Source: Chitinophagaceae bacterium
GTDB lineage: Bacteria; Bacteroidota; Bacteroidia; Chitinophagales; Chitinophagaceae
Assembly (NCBI GenBank): GCA_016719015.1
Contig: JADKAZ010000004.1
Span: 1-64,000, forward strand
Direction of reading: 5' to 3'
DNA: 64,000 bases
Made by a program: the position numbers and the translations under genes. Below, one piece after another: positions 18,588 through 27,159 of this stretch. The notes beneath the pieces were generated by a model, which made no database searches, was not told the origin of the DNA, and saw only the letters and a program-made list of their open reading frames with translations. Each line of letters begins with the position of its first letter. Within the stretch, counting starts at the first letter, position 1.

Positions 18588-21500
18588 TACTTCACTTACA
18601 CCAGTTTTAAAAGATATTAATTTTAATTGCAGTGATCCTGCCACTGAAATTCCGGTAGTGACAACCCACCCGGCTTTACAAACAGTTTGTACCGGAAGTC
18701 CGGCGACTTTTGTTTCAGCCGCCAGTGGAAATCCTGTACCAATGGTACAGTGGCAGGTGAGTACCGACAATGGCAATACATGGAATGATGTTGTATCAGC
18801 TACAAATGCAACCTATACATTTACCACAAGCGTTGCGGATAATAGCAAACAGTACAAGGCGATATGGACCAACTCTGCTGGTGTAGCTGAATCCAATGTG
18901 GCCACACTAACGGTTAATCCATTGCCAACTGCCACCATCAGTGCTGTAACTAATCCTGTATGCCCGGGTGGCCAGGTAGCATTGCAGCTAGCCAATGCCA
19001 GCGGCGCTTCACCTTATACGTTAGTGGTGAATGGTAACACCTACAGTAATATTAGTGCAGGCCAGACTTTTGCGACATTTAATATTGCGGAGCAAAGTAT
19101 CTGGGGCAGCGGTGGTTCACCAGTGAACCCAAGTGTCACAGATAATCAACCTATTGAAGTTGGAACGAAATTCAGGTCTACGCTTAATGGTTATATTACT
19201 GGAATACGTTTCTATAAAGGAGTAACCAATACGGGCATTCATATCGCCAACCTGTGGTCATCGGGAGGAACTTTATTAGCCACTGCACCATTCACCAGTG
19301 AAACAGCCAGTGGCTGGCAGGAAGTACGATTTACAACACCTGTTGCTGTGCAGGCGAACACTACTTATATAGCTTCTTATTTTTCACAAAACGGATATTT
19401 TGCTATCAGCCCGGGATTTTTTACAAATGCAGGTGTAACGAACGGACCACTGACTGCTTTGCAGTCGGGTGTTGATGGCCCAAATGGGGTTTACGAGTAT
19501 GGTGGTGGTTTTCCTGATGATGGCAATACAGCTAATTACTGGGTGGATGTTTTATTCTCCGAAGTCAATCCTGCCTCCCTCGTATTTAACCTGACGAGTG
19601 TAACAGCTGCTAACGGCTGTACCAGTACGGGAGCACCGTTAAGCAGTGTAACAGTTACGACCAGTTCAATACCGGCAGGAACTATTAGTGCATCACCAAA
19701 TAATGTTTGTGAAGGAAGCCCTGTTAACCTGACTTTTACTTCTACCTCAGGCAGTGGACCATTTTCATTAGTTATCAACGGGAATAATTACCCGGATATC
19801 AGCAGCGGAGTTTCATTTGTTGCGGGATCTTCGGTTTATTCCTCTAACCCGGTCAGTATCTGGAATGCGGGAACCACAGGTGGTTCACAGGTAGTAGATA
19901 ATGCAACAACGGAATTAGGAGTGAAAATCAAATCATCTTCAGCAGGAACGATTAGTGGTATCCGTTTTTATAAAACCGGAACTGGTATATTGAACTTTAC
20001 AGGTTCTTTATGGGAAGTGGGTAATACAACCACCCCATTGGCCACGATGAATTATACGAGTGATAATATGCCGGGTTGGAAGCAGATCAATTTTGCAACA
20101 CCTGTCCCCATAACTGCAAATACTTCTTATATAGCTTCTTATTTTTCTCCATCTCCTAATTACTATGCTTTTACAGCAAATGGACTTGCTACGCCTCTGG
20201 TAAGCGGACCATTGACTGCCGAGGCGAGTTCGTACAAGCAACCTGGCCCCGGGTATCCGGGAACAAGCAGCACTGCAAATTATTGGGTGGACGTTGTTTT
20301 TACCGGTTCAACAAGTACAAGTGTTTATAATCTGACAAGTATTACAAGCGGTGCAGGCTGTGTTGCTACGGGTAGTCCTATCAGTACAGCTTCTGTTAGT
20401 GTAAATCAATTGCCGGTAGTGAGTGCCGGAGCATATGGTACTGTGTGTGTTGATGCAGCGGATATTTCATTAGTGGGCTCACCAGTGGGAGGCACATTCT
20501 CCGGTGTTGGAGTCACAGGAAATTTATTTGATCCATCTGTGGGAACACAGACAGTCACTTATACTTATACCAATGGTAATGGCTGTACCAATTCTGCAAC
20601 AACTGTTATTGTTGTCAATCCTCTTCCAACAGTGAGTGCAGGTACATACGGCCCTGTGTGTATTGATGCAGCGGATATACCATTAGAGGGTTCACCAGCT
20701 GGTGGCGTATTCTCCGGTGTTGGAGTGACGGATAATATGTTCGATCCATCAGTGGGAACGCAAACGATCACATATACTTATATGGATGGCAATGGATGCA
20801 GTAATTCTTCGACCACGACAATTTTTGTTAATTCATTACCTGTAGTCAGTGCTACCCAGGTAAATGTATTATGCAATGGAGGATCAAATGGATCAATTGA
20901 TTTGAGTGTGACCGGCGGAAGCGGATCATACACTTACTTATGGAGTAATGGCGCAATTACACAAGATATCAGTGGTCTTACTCCCGGAACATATACAGTA
21001 ATCATCACGGCAAGTAATGGTTGTACTCCAACAGGTACAACCAGTTTTACCATTACAGAGCCGGCAGCTTTAGTTGCAGCAGCGTCACATACCAATGTTC
21101 TTTGCAACGGGGATAATTCAGGAACAGCAACAATCACTGCAACTGGTGGAACTGCTCCCTATTCGGGAACAGGGACGTTTACCAATTTAACAGCAGGGAC
21201 ATATAGTTATACAGTTACCGATGCAAACCAATGTACTTCTGTAATAGCAGTAACAATTACAGAACCACCAGTTCTTACAGCTATAGTGAACATTATCAAT
21301 CAGGTGAGTTGTGCCGGAGGTAGTAACGGCAGTATTATGGTAACTGTTAACGGTGGTACACCATTCTCTTCCCCGGAACCACATTATAAATATAGTATGG
21401 ATGGTGGTAGCTGGCAGGATAATAATACTTTCAATGAGCTGGCTGCAGGCCATCACTCTGTAGCAGTGAAAGATGCTAATGGTTGTATAAAAGCAGAGAC

Positions 21501-21951
21501 GTTCGTTATTACAGAAGCTTCAAATACGGATGTGTCATTGGGGGCAGTGTTCAGTGATAATATTTTCCGGAATAACGGAGATGAAATTACTGTCGTGTAT
21601 AACATATCTGAAGTGGCGGGTAAAGCTGCCACACTTGGAACGCTGCGCATCTACAAACCGGCAGGATATACTATCTTATTCGATAATGCCCTCACTAATT
21701 CACTCAGTTTCACAGTTGATAATACGAAGTGGGTAGAAACAACATCTACTGCATTATATTCAGAATTCTCGAGAACGGGACCCGGCGGTAATAACACTCT
21801 TGCTTGTCATGAATTCATCCGATTGAGTTTTAATATTAAGAGAGCAACATTCAATATGTCGGGTTTTAACTTGAATGCACAATTCAGGGCTGCTGCCGGC
21901 GAACTGATTTTTAATAATAATACTAATTCGTTATTTATGGTAGGAGAGTAA
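18448..21951 (+). CDS. Giant secreted protein B, C-terminal part (frameshifted)
   Basis: Dropping one C at 18445-18446 joins PDGTTLQ and continues the protein. Domains: the end of the concanavalin-like region, an Ig domain (about 18650-18916), two DUF4082-like domains (about 19080-19555 and 19840-20305; PIEVGTKFRSTLNGYITGIR and ISGIRFYKTG), two 71-aa Ig-like repeats with VSAG-YG-VC-DAADI (20410-20830), three SprB-type repeats (VLCNGGSNGSIDL, VLCNGDNSGTATI, VSCAGGSNGSIMV; about 20850-21520) and the 142-aa terminal module shared with protein A. It ends in SLFMVGE, again without a recognised T9SS sorting domain. Bridged across both shifts, protein B is about 3,000 aa. Confidence 0.8.
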   Translation, partial: TLQIFQRQAASSGAINSAAWVAIPTNGAIIGGTSQFIQYKAVFATSNTSLTPVLKDINFNCSDPATEIPVVTTHPALQTVCTGSPATFVSAASGNPVPMVQWQVSTDNGNTWNDVVSATNATYTFTTSVADNSKQYKAIWTNSAGVAESNVATLTVNPLPTATISAVTNPVCPGGQVALQLANASGASPYTLVVNGNTYSNISAGQTFATFNIAEQSIWGSGGSPVNPSVTDNQPIEVGTKFRSTLNGYITGIRFYKGVTNTGIHIANLWSSGGTLLATAPFTSETASGWQEVRFTTPVAVQANTTYIASYFSQNGYFAISPGFFTNAGVTNGPLTALQSGVDGPNGVYEYGGGFPDDGNTANYWVDVLFSEVNPASLVFNLTSVTAANGCTSTGAPLSSVTVTTSSIPAGTISASPNNVCEGSPVNLTFTSTSGSGPFSLVINGNNYPDISSGVSFVAGSSVYSSNPVSIWNAGTTGGSQVVDNATTELGVKIKSSSAGTISGIRFYKTGTGILNFTGSLWEVGNTTTPLATMNYTSDNMPGWKQINFATPVPITANTSYIASYFSPSPNYYAFTANGLATPLVSGPLTAEASSYKQPGPGYPGTSSTANYWVDVVFTGSTSTSVYNLTSITSGAGCVATGSPISTASVSVNQLPVVSAGAYGTVCVDAADISLVGSPVGGTFSGVGVTGNLFDPSVGTQTVTYTYTNGNGCTNSATTVIVVNPLPTVSAGTYGPVCIDAADIPLEGSPAGGVFSGVGVTDNMFDPSVGTQTITYTYMDGNGCSNSSTTTIFVNSLPVVSATQVNVLCNGGSNGSIDLSVTGGSGSYTYLWSNGAITQDISGLTPGTYTVIITASNGCTPTGTTSFTITEPAALVAAASHTNVLCNGDNSGTATITATGGTAPYSGTGTFTNLTAGTYSYTVTDANQCTSVIAVTITEPPVLTAIVNIINQVSCAGGSNGSIMVTVNGGTPFSSPEPHYKYSMDGGSWQDNNTFNELAAGHHSVAVKDANGCIKAETFVITEASNTDVSLGAVFSDNIFRNNGDEITVVYNISEVAGKAATLGTLRIYKPAGYTILFDNALTNSLSFTVDNTKWVETTSTALYSEFSRTGPGGNNTLACHEFIRLSFNIKRATFNMSGFNLNAQFRAAAGELIFNNNTNSLFMVGE
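21523..21948 (+). other. 142-aa C-terminal module, copy 2 (protein B)
   Basis: It begins NTDVSLGAVF and runs to the stop codon. It is the same length as copy 1 at 9566-9991 and aligns to it without gaps, at about 63% identity counted by hand. Confidence 0.85.
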
Positions 21952-22002
21952 AACCTGTAGAGCTACCTAAGATCATGACGACAGCAATATAAAAATTGAT
22001 GA

Positions 22003-22038
22003 TGGGCCATCTTTACAATAGGGTGGCCCAATTTTTTT
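22003..22038 (+). terminator. Intrinsic terminator after giant protein B
   Basis: Stem TGGGCCATC / GGTGGCCCA (one G-T pair) with a 10-nt loop, followed by seven T at 22032-22038. It sits between the + strand surface locus and the convergent - strand operon. Confidence 0.8.
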
Positions 22039-22058
22039 GCCAAACAAAAAAATATAGG

Positions 22059-22778
22059 TTAGTAAATGCCTTTCAAAACTCCATCCTGCCATTTCAAAAA
22101 GTAGAGTTTTTTATTCTCAAAATAATCCAGCGTAATATTCTGCTTTCCAATCACAGGTTGAATATCAAAGTCCGTAAATACTTTTACCTGTTTGTTACCA
22201 AGGTTAGACGTTATTTCATCGTCATATTGCATTAAAAGTTTTGCATATTTCCAGATCACTTCATAACCACGGAAAACCATATCACTGGGGCGGGCATACA
22301 TTATTTTGTTGAACTTATTAGTGATACTCACACTTACCTTGTCAGTTTTCGCATTATAAAATGGCGTACTGTAAATAATTTCAATTCCTTTGTATTCCGG
22401 TTTATTAAAACTGATTACATCCCAGGTGGGCATACCCATTATAGTGGCCTGGTACTTCTGTTTTTTTAGTGTGGCAAGTTGCTGGGTGAGTCTTTTTCCA
22501 AAATTTTCATCCAGACTGCCGGCGACACAGAGTGTTTGGCTGGTGGTGTCCAGGTATGGTTTAAGCTGGTTAACAGTAAAACTGTCTGTTAAATCAACGT
22601 ATTTAAATTGCAATGGTATTGCAACAGTGCTTTTCCCGAAATCATCGAAATAGCTTTTAATCCGATCTTCCAGTTGTCCTTTTCTCCGGAAAACAACAAT
22701 TGGGTTTAGTGAATAGTTTTTCTGTATATGCTTGTAAATTCCCTCACATTGCGTTTTAAGAGTAGGGTTCATTACCAC
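22059..22778 (-). CDS. Periplasmic ligand-binding-type protein, C-terminal part (frameshifted)
   Basis: A frame of 239 codons that continues the adjacent N-terminal fragment. It has no proper start: the first codon is GTG, directly after the A5/T5 tract at 22780-22784. Adding one T restores NPFFVVMNPTLKTQC across the junction. The joined protein (about 394 aa from 23242) resembles substrate-binding proteins of the periplasmic binding fold I type that Bacteroidota often carry beside guaA. The ligand is unknown, and no ABC permease or ATPase gene lies nearby. Confidence 0.65.
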   Translation of the reverse strand: MVMNPTLKTQCEGIYKHIQKNYSLNPIVVFRRKGQLEDRIKSYFDDFGKSTVAIPLQFKYVDLTDSFTVNQLKPYLDTTSQTLCVAGSLDENFGKRLTQQLATLKKQKYQATIMGMPTWDVISFNKPEYKGIEIIYSTPFYNAKTDKVSVSITNKFNKIMYARPSDMVFRGYEVIWKYAKLLMQYDDEITSNLGNKQVKVFTDFDIQPVIGKQNITLDYFENKKLYFLKWQDGVLKGIY

Positions 22779-23242
22779 GAAAAAGGATTCCCGGTAACCC
22801 CTCCATCATTGGGAAGGTTTACATTAATAACAGGAATATTTTTACGCAGCCCTGCTTCCGCAAAAGCTTTTAATTCTGCACTGCTGCAATGTGCAATAAT
22901 TAATTCCACTCCATTTAATTCCGAATTGGACAGTTGGTCCGTAAGGGTTTCTTTCGAAGATCTTGTGTCATAAATAAATACCTCCAAGGGGGCATTTTCT
23001 TTGTTCAATGAATCCAATGCCAGTTGAGCCCCCTCATAAAATTCCAATCCCGGGTTAATGAATTTCGGGAATACATTTCTTGCATAGCGGTACTCATCAT
23101 TATTATCAAATGCTGAGTCGAGGTATAGTGGAGCAAAGATGGCAATCTTGTGTTTTACCACTTCTGTTTGAGCAAAGAGATTGGATATTTGTAAAATACA
23201 AAATAAAATCGTTGATAAAATGTAGTATTGAGCTTTCCTCAT
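22772..23242 (-). CDS. Periplasmic ligand-binding-type protein, N-terminal part (frameshifted)
   Basis: I choose ATG 23242 because it gives a good signal peptide (MRKAQYYILSTILF...LFAQ) and has AAGGA just upstream; a longer frame starts at 23284, inside guaA. Conserved-looking segments are KIAIFAPLYLDSAF, GLEFYEGAQLALDSL and IPVINVNLPNDGG, consistent with the N-terminal lobe of a type I periplasmic binding fold. The frame stops at 22772 after the A5 tract, where one missing base separates it from the C-terminal lobe. It lies 32 bp downstream of guaA and is probably co-transcribed with it. Confidence 0.65.
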   Translation of the reverse strand: MRKAQYYILSTILFCILQISNLFAQTEVVKHKIAIFAPLYLDSAFDNNDEYRYARNVFPKFINPGLEFYEGAQLALDSLNKENAPLEVFIYDTRSSKETLTDQLSNSELNGVELIIAHCSSAELKAFAEAGLRKNIPVINVNLPNDGGVTGNPFSW

Positions 23243-23274
23243 AATCCTTATTATTCTTTTAAATCTTAGTATTG

Positions 23275-24810
23275 TTATTCCCATTCAATCGTTGCTGGCG
23301 GTTTGCTGCTGATATCATACACCACCCTGTTAATCCCTCTTACATTATTGATAATCTCGTTGGAGATATTCGCTAAAAAATCATAGGGTAAATGTGACCA
23401 GTCAGCTGTCATTCCATCCACACTTGTCACCGCCCTTAAAGCCAGGGTAAATTCATACGTTCTTTCATCACCCATTACTCCCACACTTTTTACCGGCAGT
23501 AAGATAGCACCCGCCTGCCAAACCGTTGCATACAAACCCGCCTCCTTTAGTCCTTTGATATATAAGTGGTCTGCATCTTGCAATAACTGTACCTTTTCTT
23601 CAGTAATTTCTCCTAAAATGCGAATGGCCAGCCCTGGTCCGGGGAATGGGTGACGGTCAATCATTTCCGCCGGAATGCCCAGTTCTCTACCGACTTTTCT
23701 AACTTCATCTTTAAATAAAGAACGGAGTGGTTCTACCAGCTCCAGATGCAGATGCTCCGGCAAACCACCCACATTGTGATGGGACTTTATCGTTACGGAG
23801 GGACCATGCACCGACACACTTTCTATGACATCGGGATAGATGGTTCCCTGCCCCAGCAATTCAACTCCTGCTATTTTTTTTGATTCTTCCTGGAAAATAT
23901 CAATAAACAAACTCCCGATTATTTTTCTTTTTTCTTCCGGCTCCGATTTACCGGCAAGCCCATCATAAAACCGTTGTTTGGCATCAATACCTTTTACATT
24001 CAGGCCAAGTTCGTTGTATGTTTTAATAACAGATTCAAATTCATTTTTGCGCAGTACACCGTTGTCAACAAAAATGCCGAAAAGATTTTTCCCGATGGCC
24101 CGATGAATTAAAGTGGCAGCAACTGTTGAATCAACACCTCCACTTAAGGCCATGATAACTTTTCGGTCACCTATTTGTTTTTTTAATGCGTCTACTGTAT
24201 CGGTAATAAAATGTGCTGGTGTCCAGTCCTGAGAACAGCCGCAAACATGTACAAGAAAATTGTGGAGTATTTTTTTCCCTTCTTTGGAATGATACACTTC
24301 GGGGTGAAACTGCACTCCATAAAGGGCTTTTGCTTCCGTACCATTCTTTTTAAATGCCGCTACCGGGATGCTTTCTGTATCGGCCAGCAATTCAAATCCA
24401 TCCGGCAATTCTTTGATGGTATCACTATGGCTCATCCACACCTGTGATTTTTCATCTACATTATTAAATAGCAAATCTTCTTTCTTTCTTTCGAGGATGG
24501 CACGGCCGTATTCTCTTTTATTACTTTTTGCAACCAGTCCGCCAAACCGTTTGGCCGTTAATTGTGCTCCATAACAAACGCCCAGTACCGGCACTTTTGT
24601 TATCAACTGTTGCACATCAACATCAGGGGCATTTTCTTCGTTCACGGAACAGGGAGAGCCTGATAAGATAATGCCTTTCAATCCGGGTTCAAATTCAAAT
24701 TTTTTATGAAAAGGGATAATTTCACAGTAAACGTTGGCTTCCCTTACAGCACGGGCTATTAACTGGGTATATTGGGAGCCAAAATCGAGAATCAATATCT
24801 TTTCCGTCAT
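23275..24810 (-). CDS. guaA: GMP synthase (glutamine-hydrolysing)
   Basis: A 511-aa cytoplasmic enzyme that aminates XMP to GMP using glutamine and ATP, the last step of de novo GMP synthesis. The N-terminal class I glutamine amidotransferase domain shows the nucleophile in GVCYGAQL (Cys79) and the His169/Glu171 pair in QFHPEVY. The ATP pyrophosphatase domain carries the PP-loop SGGVDS at 223-228. The C-terminal dimerisation domain ends with the usual PPATIEWE. Length is normal for the family. It is the first gene of a short - strand operon with the binding-protein gene behind it. A TACCTTCG element 8-15 bp upstream of the ATG is one base away from a TAnnTTTG promoter. Confidence 0.97.
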   Translation of the reverse strand: MTEKILILDFGSQYTQLIARAVREANVYCEIIPFHKKFEFEPGLKGIILSGSPCSVNEENAPDVDVQQLITKVPVLGVCYGAQLTAKRFGGLVAKSNKREYGRAILERKKEDLLFNNVDEKSQVWMSHSDTIKELPDGFELLADTESIPVAAFKKNGTEAKALYGVQFHPEVYHSKEGKKILHNFLVHVCGCSQDWTPAHFITDTVDALKKQIGDRKVIMALSGGVDSTVAATLIHRAIGKNLFGIFVDNGVLRKNEFESVIKTYNELGLNVKGIDAKQRFYDGLAGKSEPEEKRKIIGSLFIDIFQEESKKIAGVELLGQGTIYPDVIESVSVHGPSVTIKSHHNVGGLPEHLHLELVEPLRSLFKDEVRKVGRELGIPAEMIDRHPFPGPGLAIRILGEITEEKVQLLQDADHLYIKGLKEAGLYATVWQAGAILLPVKSVGVMGDERTYEFTLALRAVTSVDGMTADWSHLPYDFLANISNEIINNVRGINRVVYDISSKPPATIEWE

Positions 24811-24969
24811 ATTGCTGCGAAGGTAAAAAAAGGTTTGTAGTTTCCTGTGTGTTGTTTGTAATCCAAACGGGTGCAGTAGGCCGCCTATTGTAACCTTTAT
24901 TGGGCTAAAACGTCAAAGTGTTTGGAAGATTACTATTTGAACTTACTTTTACGATACAAACCAACCAGT

Positions 24970-25692
24970 ATGAACCGTTTTTTTACCCTCCTTTTGCTTT
25001 TTGTTGTTTTATTTACTTCCTGCCGTTACGTAACGGGTAAAAGAATAAAAGGGAATGGAAATGTGGTTACTGAGACCAGGAGCTTTTCTGGTTTTACAGG
25101 GGTGGATGTAAGCAGTGCTATTCATCTGTATGTAAAACAGGACTCTGCTTTTTCTGTAAAAGTGGAAACGGATGGTAACTTACAATCATACATTCTGATA
25201 AAACAAGATGGGAACACACTCCGGATAATGCAGAGGGATAATACTAATCTTGATGCTACCGGCAAAATAAAGGTGTATATTTCGGCGCCTCTTTTTAATA
25301 CATTAGACGCATCCGGTGCCTGTAAAATTATTGGTGAAAATGTGTTGACGGCAACGGATGAAATTAATGTGGATGTCAGTGGCGCCAGTAATGCAGAATT
25401 GGAATTGAAGGCACCTAAAGTATCCGGTGAAATGACAGGGGCCAGTGATCTGAAATTAAAAGGCCAAACAAAAGATCTTCATATTGAAGGTTCTGGAGCC
25501 TCTAATGCTTATTGTTATGCGTTATTGTCGGAAAATGCAGAGGTGGATGTTGCCGGTGCCAGTAGTGCTGAAGTGTTTGCCAGTCTCAAGCTGAAAGCAA
25601 GTGCCAGTGGTGCCAGTCATGTCCGGTACAAAGGGAACGCAGCAGTAAATCAAAGTACAAGTGGTGCAGGTAGTGTGAAGAAAGTTGAGTAA
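24970..25692 (+). CDS. Head-GIN/DUF2807 domain lipoprotein
   Basis: A 240-aa protein from ATG 24970, which places a lipobox LFTSC directly after a short hydrophobic stretch (Cys18); the upstream TTG at 24922 is unlikely. The mature protein is a DUF2807 (putative auto-transporter adhesin, head GIN domain) beta-helix. Repeated short motifs such as DVSGASNAELEL, GSGASNAYCYA, DVAGASSAEVF and SASGASHVRY form successive turns. The family is widespread in Bacteroidota and its molecular role is not settled. Expected location is membrane-anchored in the periplasm or outer membrane. It is transcribed divergently from guaA and followed by an intrinsic terminator, so it is probably monocistronic. Confidence 0.88.
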   Translation: MNRFFTLLLLFVVLFTSCRYVTGKRIKGNGNVVTETRSFSGFTGVDVSSAIHLYVKQDSAFSVKVETDGNLQSYILIKQDGNTLRIMQRDNTNLDATGKIKVYISAPLFNTLDASGACKIIGENVLTATDEINVDVSGASNAELELKAPKVSGEMTGASDLKLKGQTKDLHIEGSGASNAYCYALLSENAEVDVAGASSAEVFASLKLKASASGASHVRYKGNAAVNQSTSGAGSVKKVE

Positions 25693-25714
25693 AACAGCTT
25701 TTAAAAAAATAGTA

Positions 25715-25744
25715 AGTCAGCCACCAATAACGGCTGATTTTTTT
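25715..25744 (+). terminator. Intrinsic terminator after the DUF2807 gene
   Basis: Stem AGTCAGCC / GGCTGATT (one G-T pair), loop ACCAATAAC, then a T-run through 25744. Confidence 0.8.
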
Positions 25745-25797
25745 GTTTGTGAATTTCCCAAAAATTCAGAACTTACAATCCAACCAAAACCTTAGTC

Positions 25798-27159
25798 ATG
25801 AGTTCCCGCAGACAATTCATTAAGGAAGCCACTTTTGCTTCCGGCGGATTATTATTAGCCTCGTCTTCTTTCAGTAATTTCTTTATCGGTACAAAACCTA
25901 AAGTCATCATCATTGGTGCAGGCTTTGCCGGTTTATCTGCTGCCTATTATTTACATAAAAAGAAAATTGATTTTGTAATCCTGGAAGCCCGTAATAGAAT
26001 AAGTGGCCGGGTATTTTCCCATACGATGGATGAAAAGGAAAATCTCATTATTGAACTGGGCGCAGAGTGGGTCGGTAATTCGCATGAGCGAATGCAAAAT
26101 CTTTGTAATGAGTTTGGCCTGGAGCTGCAGAACAATCAGTTCGATTCTCATTTAATATACCAGGGGAAATATTATAAAAACGGCGATTGGGATTACAGCC
26201 CCGGATGGAAGACTAAATTTCAATCCATTATTAATAATTACCCGAAACTCTCTCAGGCCGATAAACTGAAGCTTGACAAGATGGACTGGTGGCGTTTCCT
26301 TGTAAACAATGGCTGCCAGGGAAGGGATCTGGATCTGCGGGAACTGCTCGATAGTACCGATTTTGGTGAGACCATCCGCAGTGTTTCGGCGTTTGCTGCG
26401 TTGGCAGAATATGCAGAAAGCAGTGAGAAAAATGAAATGGATCTGAAAATTAAAGGTGGTAATAGTATGCTGGCCAAAAGAATAGCTGAGAAAATAGGTA
26501 TGGAAAAAATTAAACTGGAATATGCTGTGCAGCGGGTAGTGCAAAATATAAAAGGTGGCGTTACGGTGTATTGTAAAAACGGACAACAATTTTCAGCTAA
26601 CAAAATTATATGCACTGCTCCTACCTATGCAGTAAAAAATATAAAATGGGAGCCCGGTCTTCCCGCCGACCAGGTAAATGCAATAAACGAATTGCAATAT
26701 GCCCGTATCAACAAGAACCCGTTATTGTTCAGTAAACGTTTTTGGAAAGAGGAGAGTTTTGATATGATAACTGACCAGTCTCCTCATTATTTTTATCATG
26801 CTACCAAAAACCAGGATTCAAAAAAAGGAGTATTGATCTCCTATACCATTGGCGAAAAAGCAGCAGTGGTAGCCAATCAGACGGAAGAGTGGAGAAAAGA
26901 TATGGTGCTGCAAACGCTTCGTCCGCATTTTAATGATGTAAAAGATAACTGGGAAAAGCAAACCAATTATTACTGGGGTAATGATGAGTTTTCGTATGGT
27001 GCTTATGCCTTGTATGGAAAGGGTCAATGGTTCAGGGTAATGCCGATTTTAAAACGATCTCATATTCATACGCATTTTGCCGGAGAGCATTTAGCAGATT
27101 GGCAGGGCTTTATGGAAGGGGCGATTAATACAGGAGAAGAAGCGGCATCGAAGATCTAA
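25798..27159 (+). CDS. Flavin-containing amine oxidase family protein
   Basis: A 453-aa FAD-dependent oxidoreductase of the monoamine oxidase family. The N-terminus MSSRRQFIKEATFASGG carries an RR motif followed by a hydrophobic segment, which looks like a Tat signal and implies export of the folded flavoprotein to the periplasm. The dinucleotide-binding motif IIGAGFAGLSAAYYL is at about residues 38-52, followed by LEARNRISGRV and ELGAEWVG. The C-terminal FAD-binding signature is FAGEHLADWQGFMEGAINTG. The substrate cannot be read from the sequence. Its stop codon overlaps that of the convergent pbpC gene. Confidence 0.9.
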   Translation: MSSRRQFIKEATFASGGLLLASSSFSNFFIGTKPKVIIIGAGFAGLSAAYYLHKKKIDFVILEARNRISGRVFSHTMDEKENLIIELGAEWVGNSHERMQNLCNEFGLELQNNQFDSHLIYQGKYYKNGDWDYSPGWKTKFQSIINNYPKLSQADKLKLDKMDWWRFLVNNGCQGRDLDLRELLDSTDFGETIRSVSAFAALAEYAESSEKNEMDLKIKGGNSMLAKRIAEKIGMEKIKLEYAVQRVVQNIKGGVTVYCKNGQQFSANKIICTAPTYAVKNIKWEPGLPADQVNAINELQYARINKNPLLFSKRFWKEESFDMITDQSPHYFYHATKNQDSKKGVLISYTIGEKAAVVANQTEEWRKDMVLQTLRPHFNDVKDNWEKQTNYYWGNDEFSYGAYALYGKGQWFRVMPILKRSHIHTHFAGEHLADWQGFMEGAINTGEEAASKI

